NCBI GenBank assembly: GCA_037044905.1 | Contig: JBAOKB010000115.1 | Location: 1 to 64,000, forward strand | DNA length: 64,000 nt | DNA from: Hortaea werneckii | Taxonomy: Eukaryota > Ascomycota > Dothideomycetes > Mycosphaerellales > Teratosphaeriaceae | Reading direction: 5' to 3' | Shown: positions 1 through 10,380 of the stretch, piece by piece | Layout: each line of letters starts with the position of its first letter | Position numbering within the stretch: the stretch's first letter is position 1 | Made by a program: the position numbers and the translations under genes | Notes under the pieces: generated by a model | Told to the model about the DNA's origin: nothing | Database searches by the model: none | What the model saw: only the letters and a program-made list of their open reading frames with translations

Positions 1-4
1 AAGG

Positions 5-3000
5 TTAAACGTAACTTGGTTTGTTCCCTGAACAGCACCACACTTTCTCTCCGTTCTCGCATCCGATCCTGTCCGCCCTCCCATCCATCTCCCTGTCTAA
101 CACAACCCTCCTACACTTCTCCCCTTCCAGATATTCGTGCATCCCCCTTTCCATCACGAATCCCTTCTCCAAGATTTTCCGACCCCCTACTGTGTTGTAG
201 CCTCTCATTAAGATCGCCTCGCTTGCCTCTCCATCTCTTCCTGCCCTTCCACTTTCCTGTGCGTAATCCCTCACCAATTCCTTCACTCCCACGTGTACCA
301 CCACCCTGATGTGTGGTGCATCCACCCCCATTCCCATCGCTGTCGTCGCCGCGAACACTCTGTGCGTCCCCTTGACCAGCTGTTCCAGAATCTTCCTTTT
401 CATTTCTTCGTCTCCGACCCTCCTGTAGTACACTGGACACCTCAGCACTTCTCCAATCTTCTTGCACTGCTCTACCCTCCGGCAGTACACTATGATCTGT
501 CCCTCCTCGTGTTCTTCCAGTTTCTTTCTTACCAACTCCGCTACCCTCTCCTCTTCTTCTCGCCGGTCGTACTCGACCACCTGGTAAGCGATGTTCCTCC
601 TCGTCGTCGAGTCTCTTATCATCCGTACCGTCCTCTTCTCCAAGCCCATCGCTTCGAGCCAGCTCGACTCTTCCTTCGGTGGCAACGTTGCCGTGAGATA
701 CACCATCTGGCATCCCTTCCTGGCGAACTCCGCTAGCTCGAGCACTTTCGGCCTCCATGTCTCTGTCGAGTCCAGAACGATGTGGCTCTCGTCGACTACT
801 ATCCTGTCTAGCTCTCCGGTAGCTAGCTTGTCGTTGATGAACCTGTTGAACGCCTTCGTTACTGCGCTCTCGGGTGTTACTAGCACGATCCTCGCGTGCC
901 TGGCGCTCTGGTCGGGCCATCTCCCGGCGTTGAGTCCGATCTCCTTGCATCTCCTCTCTAGATCGCTCCTTAGCGATATCAACGGCACCACTACCACCGT
1001 CACCCCTCCGACTGAGCAGAATGCCGGTAGCATGAACATCAGACTCTTGCCTCCTCCGGTCCTCATGACCATTACTACCTTCGGCTCGCCCGATACGATT
1101 GCCTTTAGCCCTTCCAGTTGTGAGCCTCTAAATGAAGCGTTCGGCCCCAGCATTTCCCTCAGACTCACGTTCAAGTCTGCCCTCCTCAACTTCGCCCACC
1201 TCTCTTCTTCTACCATCTTCCTGTATTTCTCCAGATCGATCGTCGGCTTTCCATTACCTGTCGCAGTGGACGGCCACCTGATGAAGTGGTGCCATGACAC
1301 GCTCACCTTTCTGAACGATGCCTGCTCGGACTGCGTGCTGAACGGGTTCTCTGTCGTCAAGATCCCGTAGATCAACTCTTCCATCCTTTTACTGTGTCCG
1401 GATTGCATCTGCCTATCTTCTGTTGTTACTCCTTCGTACAACCGATCGAGCTGTTTTGTCACTTCTTCCTCTGGGCAGTGTACCCTTTGGATGGCTGGGT
1501 ATAGCTGCCTCCATGTCGACGGCGTTACAAAGAATCCGGCCTGGCATTTTGATAGCTCCCTCTTCATCACCCTCTTCAGCCTCTCTGTGTTCCAGAAGCC
1601 GTCTATGCTGAGTGCCTGCAGCTTGCCCTCTTTCGCTTTTCCTCCATTCCTCGGCCTGCTTCGCGCCTCCCTCCCACTGACCATCCGATCTCCTGCCGTT
1701 CCTTCGTCATCACCTCCATCCGCCTCGCTTTCACTGCTCGGGCTTGTGCTCGATTCGCTCTCGCTTCCTGAACTGCCCTCTTCCCCGTCGCTTTCCCTTC
1801 CTCCTTCTTCGCTCCCACTCTCCTCCTCCTCCCTGACTCCGTCGACCTCGCCTTCCCATTTCTTTTCCGGCTCCGGCTCCCACAGATATTTGCTGAAGTC
1901 GAACTCGCCCCTGACTTCCCACCTGAGCATGTGCACGAACGGTTCCACTAGCCACAAATGGTACACCAACAGCTTTCCCACCTCTTGCGGCAGATACCTG
2001 TGGATTATCTTCGCTTCGCCGCTCTTGCTGTAGCCTTTGTGGTAGCCCGTCACCAGCTCGACCATGCCATTGTCAACAAAAACACCCCTCTGCGCTCGCG
2101 CACTCTCTCCGTTCTCGGTCCTGATGCTGACAACTTCCGTCCCTCTGGCTGGAGCTCCCCCTGCCATGTGACACAACACTATCAGCTCCTCCTTGAACAG
2201 AGTCACCTCCCGGAAGTACTGCTCCACCTTGGTCGTGTTCCACTTTAGCTCACTCCTGTCCCTCACTTCACTCATGTCGATATTTTGTAGAAAGTACTTG
2301 GTTATTCGGTCCTCTCTCATGGCCCGGCTCCACAACCACTTCCTGCTCTCCACGTCTTTCCCGTCCGGCCTCCTGACTCTGCCCAAGACTTCATCGTTTC
2401 TCTCATCGTCCAAGAAGCTCCAACCCTCGGTGAGATCGCTTGGGTTGTCGAACAGTCTGTCCAGATGCAAGATCGGCAGTTCCTCCTCTTGCTGTAAGAA
2501 CATCAACCGCTTCGTGAGCCTCCCCAGACACCTTTCCCACAGCGAGTGTAGTGCATCTCTGAGATCTCCCATGCTGAAGCTGATCTTGTCGATGGCGACC
2601 TGTTGGCATCTGTTCATCCAAGTGACCCGTGCCCCGGCTTTCTCCGTGAACCTGATCCTCATTCCAAAAGTCTTCATGTGCAAGACCCTGTCCATCGGGC
2701 TCGCTGGTCCCCCGTATTCCTGAAGACACAACAGCCTGGGCACCATATCGTGCACCCCTTCTACAATGCTGACCGCTTCTTTTCTCGCCTCACTCTCACC
2801 TATCCCGGCTCCGATCAGCCGGTCGATGTCGTCTTGCCTCTGCTTGTAAGCCATGAACACCACCAGAGCCTTACAGACCGTGACGATGGCCGCCAGCTTC
2901 GGCGTGAAGTTGAACACGCTTACCCATCCTGCGTCTTCGGTGTCCAAGCCGAGAACTGCCAATGCGGACAGAAAGCCGCTTTGGAACTCGTCGTCTAGCA

Positions 3001-4165
3001 GCTCCTGGTCGAGCATGCTGGCCCAGAAAAGAACGATGGACCATTGTAACTCGTCTTCGCAGACCTTTCTGGCTCCCTTGTCTAGAGCGGCGGTCTCTCG
3101 TCTGGCGAGACTTTGCATTGCTCCCAGCCTCCTCGCTTGCCCATCCGTCAACGTGTAGTCTGGCTTGTTCTCCCATGTCTGACTCCTCCAAAGATATCTC
3201 AGCATTGATACCCAGACCCTGGAGTATTTCTTCTTCGTACTGGCCTCGTGTTTGCTGTAGAATGGAGTCTCGTTGTTCGCGGCCCCGGTTTCCTTCCTGT
3301 TCACGTAGTGAAGAGCGGACCTTGGGATCGTCCGCGGACTGCTGACGTCCATGGCCTTCTTGATCACCCTGCCGGTCGCTCTGCAAGCTCTCTCGATCGC
3401 CTCCTCTTCTTCATCCACGCTCTCTATCCCCCGCTCGTCCGCCTCAAGCTTTGGCGCCGCACTTAGACTAGCCCGTAGCTCTTCTTTCTCAAACCCAGCC
3501 AGATGGTGAGCCCAGCTGGTGTGTTCCAGCCATGGATCCATTTCAGACCTGACATTGCTGACGTTCACCTTCCTGTGATGGTGCGCCTCCCGCAGCTTCC
3601 TCTTGAGTCCATCGGCTACCTCATCTGTCAACTTCTGCGCCCTGTCCTCGGGCTCGCAGCCATGACCGCCTCCTAGCATCCGTGGCGCTGGCGGTAGCAC
3701 TTTAAAGAGCTTAGTCCACTGCGCATACTTGAAGAATCTCTGACAGCAGTGACCTTCCGTGAACGGCTGGTTTGCGGCGGGTCGACTCCTCAAACTCCCT
3801 CGACCTCCTCTGCTTTTGGCGCTGTTCCAGCCGTGTTCCTTTCTACAGTGCGCCTCGATCCCCTTTTTACTCTCCCTCAGCAACCCGCACGCTTTGCACT
3901 GTGAGCATTGCTCGATGACCGGGCCGAGCTCCTGGATCGCTTCCTGTTCGGCGGCGGGGTACACGACGTCTTCTGACCTATAAGCGACGTGGTCGAGTTT
4001 TTCCACTTGTTCGATTATTCCTTTCCTAGTGCTCACTGTTAGCGTCTGGTGACTTTGGCTGAGATGCGCCTTGATTTGGTCTGGAACCACTGCAAACTTG
4101 CAATCTCTACAAACGATGATTTGAAAATTCTGGAAGTGTACGAACAGACTCTCAAAAGCGTCCAT
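5..4165 (-). CDS. RecQ-type helicase with DUF3505-like zinc fingers and a tyrosine-recombinase-like core (telomere-linked/OrsD-like family)
   Basis: This is a 1386-codon open frame with no intron. Residues 19-39 and about 87-113 form two C2H2-like fingers (CxxC...HxxxxH) of the DUF3505/OrsD type. Residues about 640-935 look like a tyrosine-recombinase catalytic core: PARGTE with Arg near 674, a Lys in YHKGYSK, a TWRQLYP Arg, then QSGHSKRMEELIYG with His near 923 and Tyr near 931. An acidic Glu/Ser linker interrupts this core. Residues about 1000-1330 form a superfamily-2 helicase: Walker A TGGGKS near 1040, DESH near 1127, TATLPP, and QESGRAGRDG near 1308. A Cys-rich tail (CRR...C...CC) ends at a stop five bases from the window edge, so a further spliced exon is possible. 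The family is known from fungal subtelomeres; helicase activity is likely, recombinase activity is inferred. Codon use looks normal, unlike the AT-rich DNA beside it. Confidence 0.85.
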   Translation of the reverse strand: MDAFESLFVHFQNFQIIVCRDCKFAVVPDQIKAHLSQSHQTLTVSTRKGIIEQVEKLDHVAYRSEDVVYPAAEQEAIQELGPVIEQCSQCKACGLLRESKKGIEAHCRKEHGWNSAKSRGGRGSLRSRPAANQPFTEGHCCQRFFKYAQWTKLFKVLPPAPRMLGGGHGCEPEDRAQKLTDEVADGLKRKLREAHHHRKVNVSNVRSEMDPWLEHTSWAHHLAGFEKEELRASLSAAPKLEADERGIESVDEEEEAIERACRATGRVIKKAMDVSSPRTIPRSALHYVNRKETGAANNETPFYSKHEASTKKKYSRVWVSMLRYLWRSQTWENKPDYTLTDGQARRLGAMQSLARRETAALDKGARKVCEDELQWSIVLFWASMLDQELLDDEFQSGFLSALAVLGLDTEDAGWVSVFNFTPKLAAIVTVCKALVVFMAYKQRQDDIDRLIGAGIGESEARKEAVSIVEGVHDMVPRLLCLQEYGGPASPMDRVLHMKTFGMRIRFTEKAGARVTWMNRCQQVAIDKISFSMGDLRDALHSLWERCLGRLTKRLMFLQQEEELPILHLDRLFDNPSDLTEGWSFLDDERNDEVLGRVRRPDGKDVESRKWLWSRAMREDRITKYFLQNIDMSEVRDRSELKWNTTKVEQYFREVTLFKEELIVLCHMAGGAPARGTEVVSIRTENGESARAQRGVFVDNGMVELVTGYHKGYSKSGEAKIIHRYLPQEVGKLLVYHLWLVEPFVHMLRWEVRGEFDFSKYLWEPEPEKKWEGEVDGVREEEESGSEEGGRESDGEEGSSGSESESSTSPSSESEADGGDDEGTAGDRMVSGREARSRPRNGGKAKEGKLQALSIDGFWNTERLKRVMKRELSKCQAGFFVTPSTWRQLYPAIQRVHCPEEEVTKQLDRLYEGVTTEDRQMQSGHSKRMEELIYGILTTENPFSTQSEQASFRKVSVSWHHFIRWPSTATGNGKPTIDLEKYRKMVEEERWAKLRRADLNVSLREMLGPNASFRGSQLEGLKAIVSGEPKVVMVMRTGGGKSLMFMLPAFCSVGGVTVVVVPLISLRSDLERRCKEIGLNAGRWPDQSARHARIVLVTPESAVTKAFNRFINDKLATGELDRIVVDESHIVLDSTETWRPKVLELAEFARKGCQMVYLTATLPPKEESSWLEAMGLEKRTVRMIRDSTTRRNIAYQVVEYDRREEEERVAELVRKKLEEHEEGQIIVYCRRVEQCKKIGEVLRCPVYYRRVGDEEMKRKILEQLVKGTHRVFAATTAMGMGVDAPHIRVVVHVGVKELVRDYAQESGRAGRDGEASEAILMRGYNTVGGRKILEKGFVMERGMHEYLEGEKCRRVVLDREMDGRADRIGCENGEKVWCCSGNKPSYV

Positions 4166-4456
4166 GGTGTATTAGCTGTCGAGCAACGTGTCTGTCCTGA
4201 TGTTTCGGTCGGCGGCCTCGCCTGGGCTCAGCTGCACCGACCCCTGTCACAGAATTTTCGCGATCCCTGTCGCGATGGCGCGGTCACACATGATGGGGTT
4301 GAACGTTAGCTACATGCTACAAGAGTCGGTGGTCTTGCTGGGTGCTTTTCTGCACCTTTGTTGGTGTATTTCTATCTACCCTACCTCTTCGCGAGCGTCC
4401 AGCCTGCGCTTCCGGCGGTCCCTCAATTCCAGCCGAACCGCCGTTACGCCCGCCGA

Positions 4457-4468
4457 CCCTAACCCTAA
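4457..4468 (+). repeat. Two telomere-like CCCTAA units
   Basis: Two perfect CCCTAA units stand about 290 bp upstream of the helicase start codon. The orientation matches that expected at a left chromosome end. Two units can arise by chance, so only the position next to a telomere-linked helicase family member makes them notable. Confidence 0.4.
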
Positions 4469-4554
4469 GCCTTTGCGAGCGGAACTTCACACAGAATGTC
4501 GGGATTTTCGAACCGCGATAACAATTCACCACGCGGGTCTCCCGCTCCGATGTT

Positions 4555-4717
4555 GAAAACTCACGAGTAAAGTGCCTACGGATTGGAAACTCACCGAGTT
4601 TGAAACGATTCCGACCGGTACTTTTCATTCCTTCTGCCCCCGGTTTTTCATGGAATCTGCCCCCTCCGGCGAATTCGGTGGCCCGTGCCCCCCACGCATT
4701 ATCATGGAATCCGCCCC
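4555..4717. repeat. Short imperfect direct repeats upstream of the helicase
   Basis: GAAAACTCACGAGT (4555-4568) is echoed by GGAAACTCACCGAGT (4585-4599). TCATGGAATCTGCCCC (4648-4663) is echoed by TCATGGAATCCGCCCC (4702-4717), with one mismatch in 16. They lie between the CCCTAA units and the AT-rich block. They could be protein-binding sites or the eroded end of an element. Confidence 0.4.
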
Positions 4718-4729
4718 GGATTCTTTGAA

Positions 4730-5560
4730 GGATTGAGGGTAGGCTATCCCTATTACTACTTATGTTTAAACTAGTAGTTATTCGGGCTCGCTCTTACCGA
4801 CGTCTACCTAGATACCTTATATGTTTCTATTTAATCTTTTAGAAGTATATAAATTAAAATCTTTAATATAAGCTAAAGTAGTAAGCTACTACTATCTCTT
4901 TTATGTCTAGTATACTAGAGACTAGTATAGTACTCCGAACTATTCTAGAGGATAGAAGATAACTTTAAAGTAGTTAAATTTTAGAGAGGAATACAATAGG
5001 GTATATATACGTAGCGGTATTAGTATTATAGATATAATACGATTCGACAGGAGGTAATAGTTATAGAGTAAGTAAAAGGTTAAGATTTAAGCAAAAGTTA
5101 AGCTTAAGCTACAATAGAACTCGACATAGCAGCTCGTTTGCCTCTACTTTAAACTAAACTACTTCTTCTATAATACATTAACTATAAACTACTAGTCGCA
5201 AAAGTAATACAAATTACGATTATTTAGCCTTCGCGATATAATGGCGCGATAGTATATTTCGCGAATTATAGACCTTAGGAGAGCCTATCGACGAGGTCTA
5301 ATAGGAGCGCAAAATTTAGGTTTAAACAATAGTAATAGTAGAGGCGGCGACTATCGTAGAAAGGCGATTAATAACGACAAGCTTATTAGAGCGATAGAAG
5401 GAGGACATACGCTTCTATAGATAACGCTTCTTCTTTACCTAGTTTCTTTCTCGGTACTAGACTACTACGCTAATAAGGCTTAGAGATTTCTGTCCTAAAT
5501 ACTCCGTCGAGGGTATTCCTCGCAAAATCGATCGTCTCGCTAATGTCGAATATAATTATG
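4730..5560. repeat. AT-rich, RIP-like degenerate block
   Basis: The sequence switches sharply from GC-balanced to TA-rich DNA. TpA steps are very frequent while CpA and TpG are scarce, although CpG steps such as TCGCGA survive. That is the pattern expected from repeat-induced point mutation acting on CpA. All frames are full of stops. I could not name the ancestral repeat. Confidence 0.6.
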
Positions 5561-5880
5561 CTAATACATGTAATCTTAGCTACAATTGTGTCGAAGTGTA
5601 CCCGCATAGTCTCGATGCCGTTATTTCTAACCTATACAATGAAGCCATTGTCTTCTCTTGCTAAGCGTTCGTCTAGGACGGCAAATAATTGGCTACTAAG
5701 TGCAAATTCAGGTAATTTATTCGCTCTTTTCGTAAGTTCCTGCGCAATAGCCTCGAGAGAGAGCCCTATAGAGCGTAGCGATCGTGATATAGGTGGCCGC
5801 GTAGGTTCGGGCTTCGGCGTTACCTTGTTCCCAAGGTCTTCGAATAAATCAACGAGAACAAGGTTCTCCGAACAGTCCAT
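5560..5880 (-). pseudogene. Broken coding remnant of unknown family
   Basis: Reading leftward from an ATG at 5880, 82 codons of protein-like sequence (including IGLSLEAIAQELTKRANKL and SQLFAVLDERLAREDNGF) end at a TAG. The same frame then continues with protein-like sequence (VRNNGIETMRVHFDTIVAK) into the AT-rich block. Substituting one C-to-T change would remove the stop, which fits RIP decay. I do not recognise the family. Confidence 0.35.
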
Positions 5881-7367
5881 CTGGCATGCCCTTTGATACG
5901 TTTTGCGGAAGAATGTCTCGACCCTCTGCTGTGGTTTAGTAAAGAAATGTGCTTGCAGATGATATTACCCTTACTTTGGCATCTAACCCTCTAGTAACAA
6001 CGACAGCAAAGAGGTCCGCTTCCATGCTCGTTTTGTCTAGCAGGTGATCGATAGCGTTGTAGGGTCTTAGTCAATGCCTATTACATTGTCTTAACTATAG
6101 ACATGTGATGTTCTAAGCATGTTGCAGCTTCTGACGTTGCAATCGTCATATGAATGCGATTTCCGCGGAGTACTTTTACGCCGTACCCACGCCCTGCTAT
6201 CGTCTATGCGAAGTCCTACACCCCTGCGTCTTGGCTACCAATTGCTACCATAAGACCTTAAAAAATTTGGTAGGAAACAAGAAGACGAATAGTCGAGCGC
6301 CACTTATAATCTTTCACCTTGGTTTCCTTTTCCATGTTACTAGTCTATATTACCTCCTCTATGCGTTCGAACTACGAGCCGGTACCTTGACTTTCGACCG
6401 GAAAGGCGATGGAGCGGCCACTCGAAGGGCATTGGGCTGTTCACCCAACCCGTGCAAAAACAATGATCTCCTTCACGCTCAGATGGTAGACTTATGCGAC
6501 GAGCATCTTTCGCATCGACACATGATGGGTGCCGTGGATCTTCTCTTCGATGTGTACCTAGACCAGACCAGAACAGTACGCTACTACCTGTTTTCTGCCT
6601 TTGTGATATAACCATTCGCTCAAGTTTTTCCCAAGTAATGGCGCTCAACTAAACATATCCTACCGATCTTTTGGCCGCACGGATGGACAAGGCATCGATG
6701 CTCTTATAAAGAATTACAGAGGTCCGCCGTACAGTGAGCGCACGACCAATGTCAACGACGGTTCTCAATTGCGTCTTCAAAATGGGGCTTTACTACTTTC
6801 TGAAGAGAACTGGGAGAACTGAAGAGCATGAATATGAACGGTATGGGATTTATTGTTGCGCGAATGGCAAAACAACAGCAATTGCAGCTTTTACTAAGCT
6901 TGAATTCAAGACGCTTGAACTTCATCATGTGACGGCTCTTCCACGGAAAATATTCGAAGATGAAGATAATGGGCACCAACTTCTGCCTGGTACCGGTGGG
7001 CATGGGCAACTCTTCGAGGGAATAAACAAGTTTTGTGGGGGCCGCAACAAGATAATTGCAAGTGGAGTATTGGATAGAGAGCGTTGCATCGGTTTGACAA
7101 GATTACTTGGTGCAGCCGCTTACACAGTAGAAAGCACGACGGCAGTATCCAACAGAGAGCCAGGAATCGAATCGTTCCTACTCCCAGACAAAGCGATGGC
7201 TAAAAGCAATGGACTCAAAAGCTTCTCCGCAAACTCCTCCGGAGACTCCGCACGCCAAGTCTGGATAAAGTAATATGCAGCTGCTAATGTCCTGCGTCCG
7301 TCATCGGGGTCGTAGAGCATAAGAATGGTACGAAAGCGCTGTGGAAGAATGAAGAGACCAAGCAATT
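5881..7367. other. Gene-poor stretch upstream of the GH3 gene
   Basis: Two open frames on the plus strand (6150-6611, 153 codons; 6734-7273, 179 codons) have no domain, signal peptide or intron pattern I recognise, and comparable frames run on the opposite strand. The 3' part presumably holds the promoter of the GH3 gene. I annotate no gene here. Confidence 0.5.
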
Positions 7368-10300
7368 ATGAAGAAGCAGGCCGCTGGATTTTTGGCCTTT
7401 GTAGCCACCATCGGCTTGGGCGTATCTGCTGAATGCCCACCGGTTTCGGATTACGAAGCGTCGATATCGCATCTCGGTTGCTTTAATGACAATGAATATG
7501 GTAGAGCATTGCGCGGTCTCTTCATCGATTTCGGCGATGAAAACGATCCTCAACGATGTGGCGACTTTTGTGGTCGTTACGGATACGACTACAGTGCCGT
7601 GGGAAGGGGATCGTGAGTTCTACAATACAAGACGTTCGCCGACTCGTGCTAACCATCAACAAGTCAATGTTTCTGTGGCCAATTAGGCACTTTACCAGAG
7701 CCCTCAAACCCAACCAATGCGAGTGATTGCTCGGTCACCTGTCCTGGCGACTCTTCTGTGAGTTGCGGTGGACCATCTGAGTGAGCTCTTCAAATCCATC
7801 CATTTGCCTGGCAGTTGCTGAATTGTACCATAGGCCTTTCGACGCACAGCGAGTGGACATCTACTCCATAGCGAATCCGAACACGGATGCTCCACGAAGG
7901 CGAGTACCAGCTTGCTCAACCAGTCCATTATGTTCCCACGACATCTGCGACACATCACTTTCCATTTCCGACCGTGTCAAGTCACTCATCGGCGAAATGA
8001 CACTGGAAGAGAAAGTCCAACAGACAACGAATGTGGCTCTGGGCGTCGGCCGCCTTGGGCTTTTTGGTTACACCTGGTGGAATGAGGCATTGCATGGTTA
8101 CGCAGCGGCACCAGGATCCCAGTTCAACATACCGTCCGATGCGGAGTTTGGCTCGGCAACCAGCTTTCCTTTGCCCATCCTGATGGGAGCTGCTTTTGAT
8201 GACGAGCTGATCAGTCAAGTTGCATCCGTAATTGGAATGGAATCGCGAGCCTTCGCAAATTACGAATGGTCTGGTTTGGATTTCTGGACGCCGGACATCA
8301 ACGTGAGTGTCGACCGTCTTTAGTTATTGTCAATGTATATTTGCTGATATGAGACAAGAACTTCGTTGAGCCACGCTGGGGTGCGTACATTCCCTGGCAA
8401 ACCATAACCCAGCAGATCCCAATTTGAACGAAGCTGACACAAACAACCAGGCCGAGGGCAGGAAGTGCCTTCCGAAGACTCTTATCATGTTGCAAGCTAC
8501 GTCCGACAGCTCATTCCAGGACTACAAGGAGGCTTGGACAATCTCGACGAGAAGCAGATCATCGCCACATGCAAGCACTACATTGCGAACAACGCCGAGA
8601 CAAACCGATATGGAGAGAACTATGACCCGACACGCCAGGATCTGGGGGAATATTACCTTCCGCCTTTCAAGGCATGTATGAGAGATGTTGGCTCTGGAAG
8701 CTTGATGTGTGCTTGTAGGTTCCAGACCGCTACTTCCATTCGTTATACAACATTGACAACGGAACAGATAATGCGGCACTCGGTGTCCCTATGTGTGCCA
8801 ACGAATATTTCCAGGAAGACATCCTTCGCGGTCAATGGAACTTCACAGCACCCTACAACTACATCACCTCAGACTGCGGTGCGGTCGGCTACATCTTCAC
8901 TGATCACGAATTTGTTGACAATGCGACAGCAGCTGCGGCTGTTGCTATGAACGCTGGAACAGATTTGAACTGCGGCAACACGTACAACAACCTTGTAGAG
9001 GCCGTACAAAACGGCTGGACGTCTGAAAGCCGGATTGACGAAGCCTTAAACAGGCTTTACAATGCCCTTTTCACGGTTGGTTTCTTTGATGGCCAAGAAG
9101 AGTACACCAACCTCGGTTGGGGCGACGTCAATTTGCCCAGCTCGCAGGCGCTTGCGTACAAGGCCGCATGGGAGGGTATCACCTTGATCAAGAACGACGG
9201 GCTCTTGCCTCTACAGTCCGAGCCTGCTCGCGTGGCTCTTATCGGTCCTTATGGTAATGCTACCGAGCAACTACAAGGCATTTACGCAGGTGTGGCACCA
9301 TATCTGGTCAGCCCTCTCCAGGCCGCTTCCGCACAATGGTCTTCCGTTGATTACGCCCTTGGCACCCAGATCAACGCCAGCAGCACGGAGAACTTCACTG
9401 AAGCGATCAACATTGCATCGTCTGCCGACCTGGTGGTATACCTTGGTGGACTTGATTCAACCGTCGAACGCGAGACCATCGACCGTCCAACTCTCGCATG
9501 GCCCGGCAATCAGCTCGACTTGATCAACGAGTTGAGCAACCTAAATAAGCCGCTAGCCGTAGTACAATTTGGCGGTGGACAAGTCGACGACAGCCCTCTA
9601 CTTGCGAATGACAATGTGAAAGCGCTTTTATGGGCCGGTTACCCAGGACAGGAAGGTGGCAACGCCATCGTCGATGTGATGACAGGCAAGCAATCCCCGG
9701 CGGGCCGACTTACTACAACTCAGTATCCTGCTGAGTTTGCGGATCAGGTCGGTCTGTTCAATCCGGATTTGCGTCCCAATGAGAATGGATCCTACCCAGG
9801 GCGGACTTACAAATGGTACACTGGTGATGCTGTCGTTCCCTTTGGTTTTGGACTGCACTACACAGACTTCGACTTTGAATGGGCGGAGCACAGCCGCATA
9901 CATCACAAGATTCCTATTCATGCTCTCGGACACAAAAACTGGAAACCTCATCATGGCCATGAAAGGAGCGGACCTATGGACACAGAAGTCTTCACGACTT
10001 TGTCGGCTTGCATCAAGAATGTCGGTTCCCGCTCGTCCGACTATGTTGGTCTACTCTTTCTCTCCACAATGGATGCTGGCCCTGCACCTTATCCTGACAA
10101 GTGGCTCGTCTCGTACTCTCGGGCCCACGACATTCAAGCAGGAGAGTCTGCGACCATTGACTTGCCAGTCGAGCTGGGTTGGCTCGCTCGTGCTAATGAG
10201 GAAGGTGATCTTGTCGTTTATCCTGGCCATTACACATTTAGTCTCGACATCGACGCAAAGATAAGCTTCGACTTCGAACTCTTTGGTGAACCATTGGTGG

Positions 10301-10380
10301 TTGACACGTTGGCGGAGCGCGGCACTTACAACTTCACCGTGCCTGTCTATCCTCAGTCAAATGAGCTGGTTGCAGGATAA
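7368..10380 (+). CDS. Secreted WSC-domain plus GH3 beta-xylosidase-like glycosidase
   Basis: Exons are 7368-7612, 7664-7780, 7834-8302, 8359-8380 (22 bp), 8451-8714 and 8768-10380, giving 909 aa. All five introns have GT/AG ends and keep the frame. Residues 1-21 are a signal peptide. Residues about 23-120 form a Cys-rich WSC-type domain (CxCG near its middle, VTCPGDSSVSCGG at its end). A GH3 catalytic region follows, with GYTWWNEALHG, PRWGRGQEVPSED, CKHYIANN and the nucleophile Asp408 in SDCGAV. The (alpha/beta)6 sandwich carries GGGQVDD and WAGYPGQEGG, and a fibronectin-III-like tail ends the protein. Fungal beta-xylosidases of this clade are usually about 800 aa, so the extra N-terminus is the WSC domain. 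Likely role: release of xylose (or related pentose) from xylo-oligosaccharides outside the cell, possibly tethered to wall or polymer. The exact substrate is inferred. Confidence 0.88.

Noticed and set aside
6150..6611. 153-codon plus-strand open frame
   Set aside because: Composition looks random and there is no recognisable feature.
6734..7273. 179-codon plus-strand open frame before the GH3 gene
   Set aside because: No domain, no signal peptide, no sensible intron structure. Frames of similar length run on the opposite strand.
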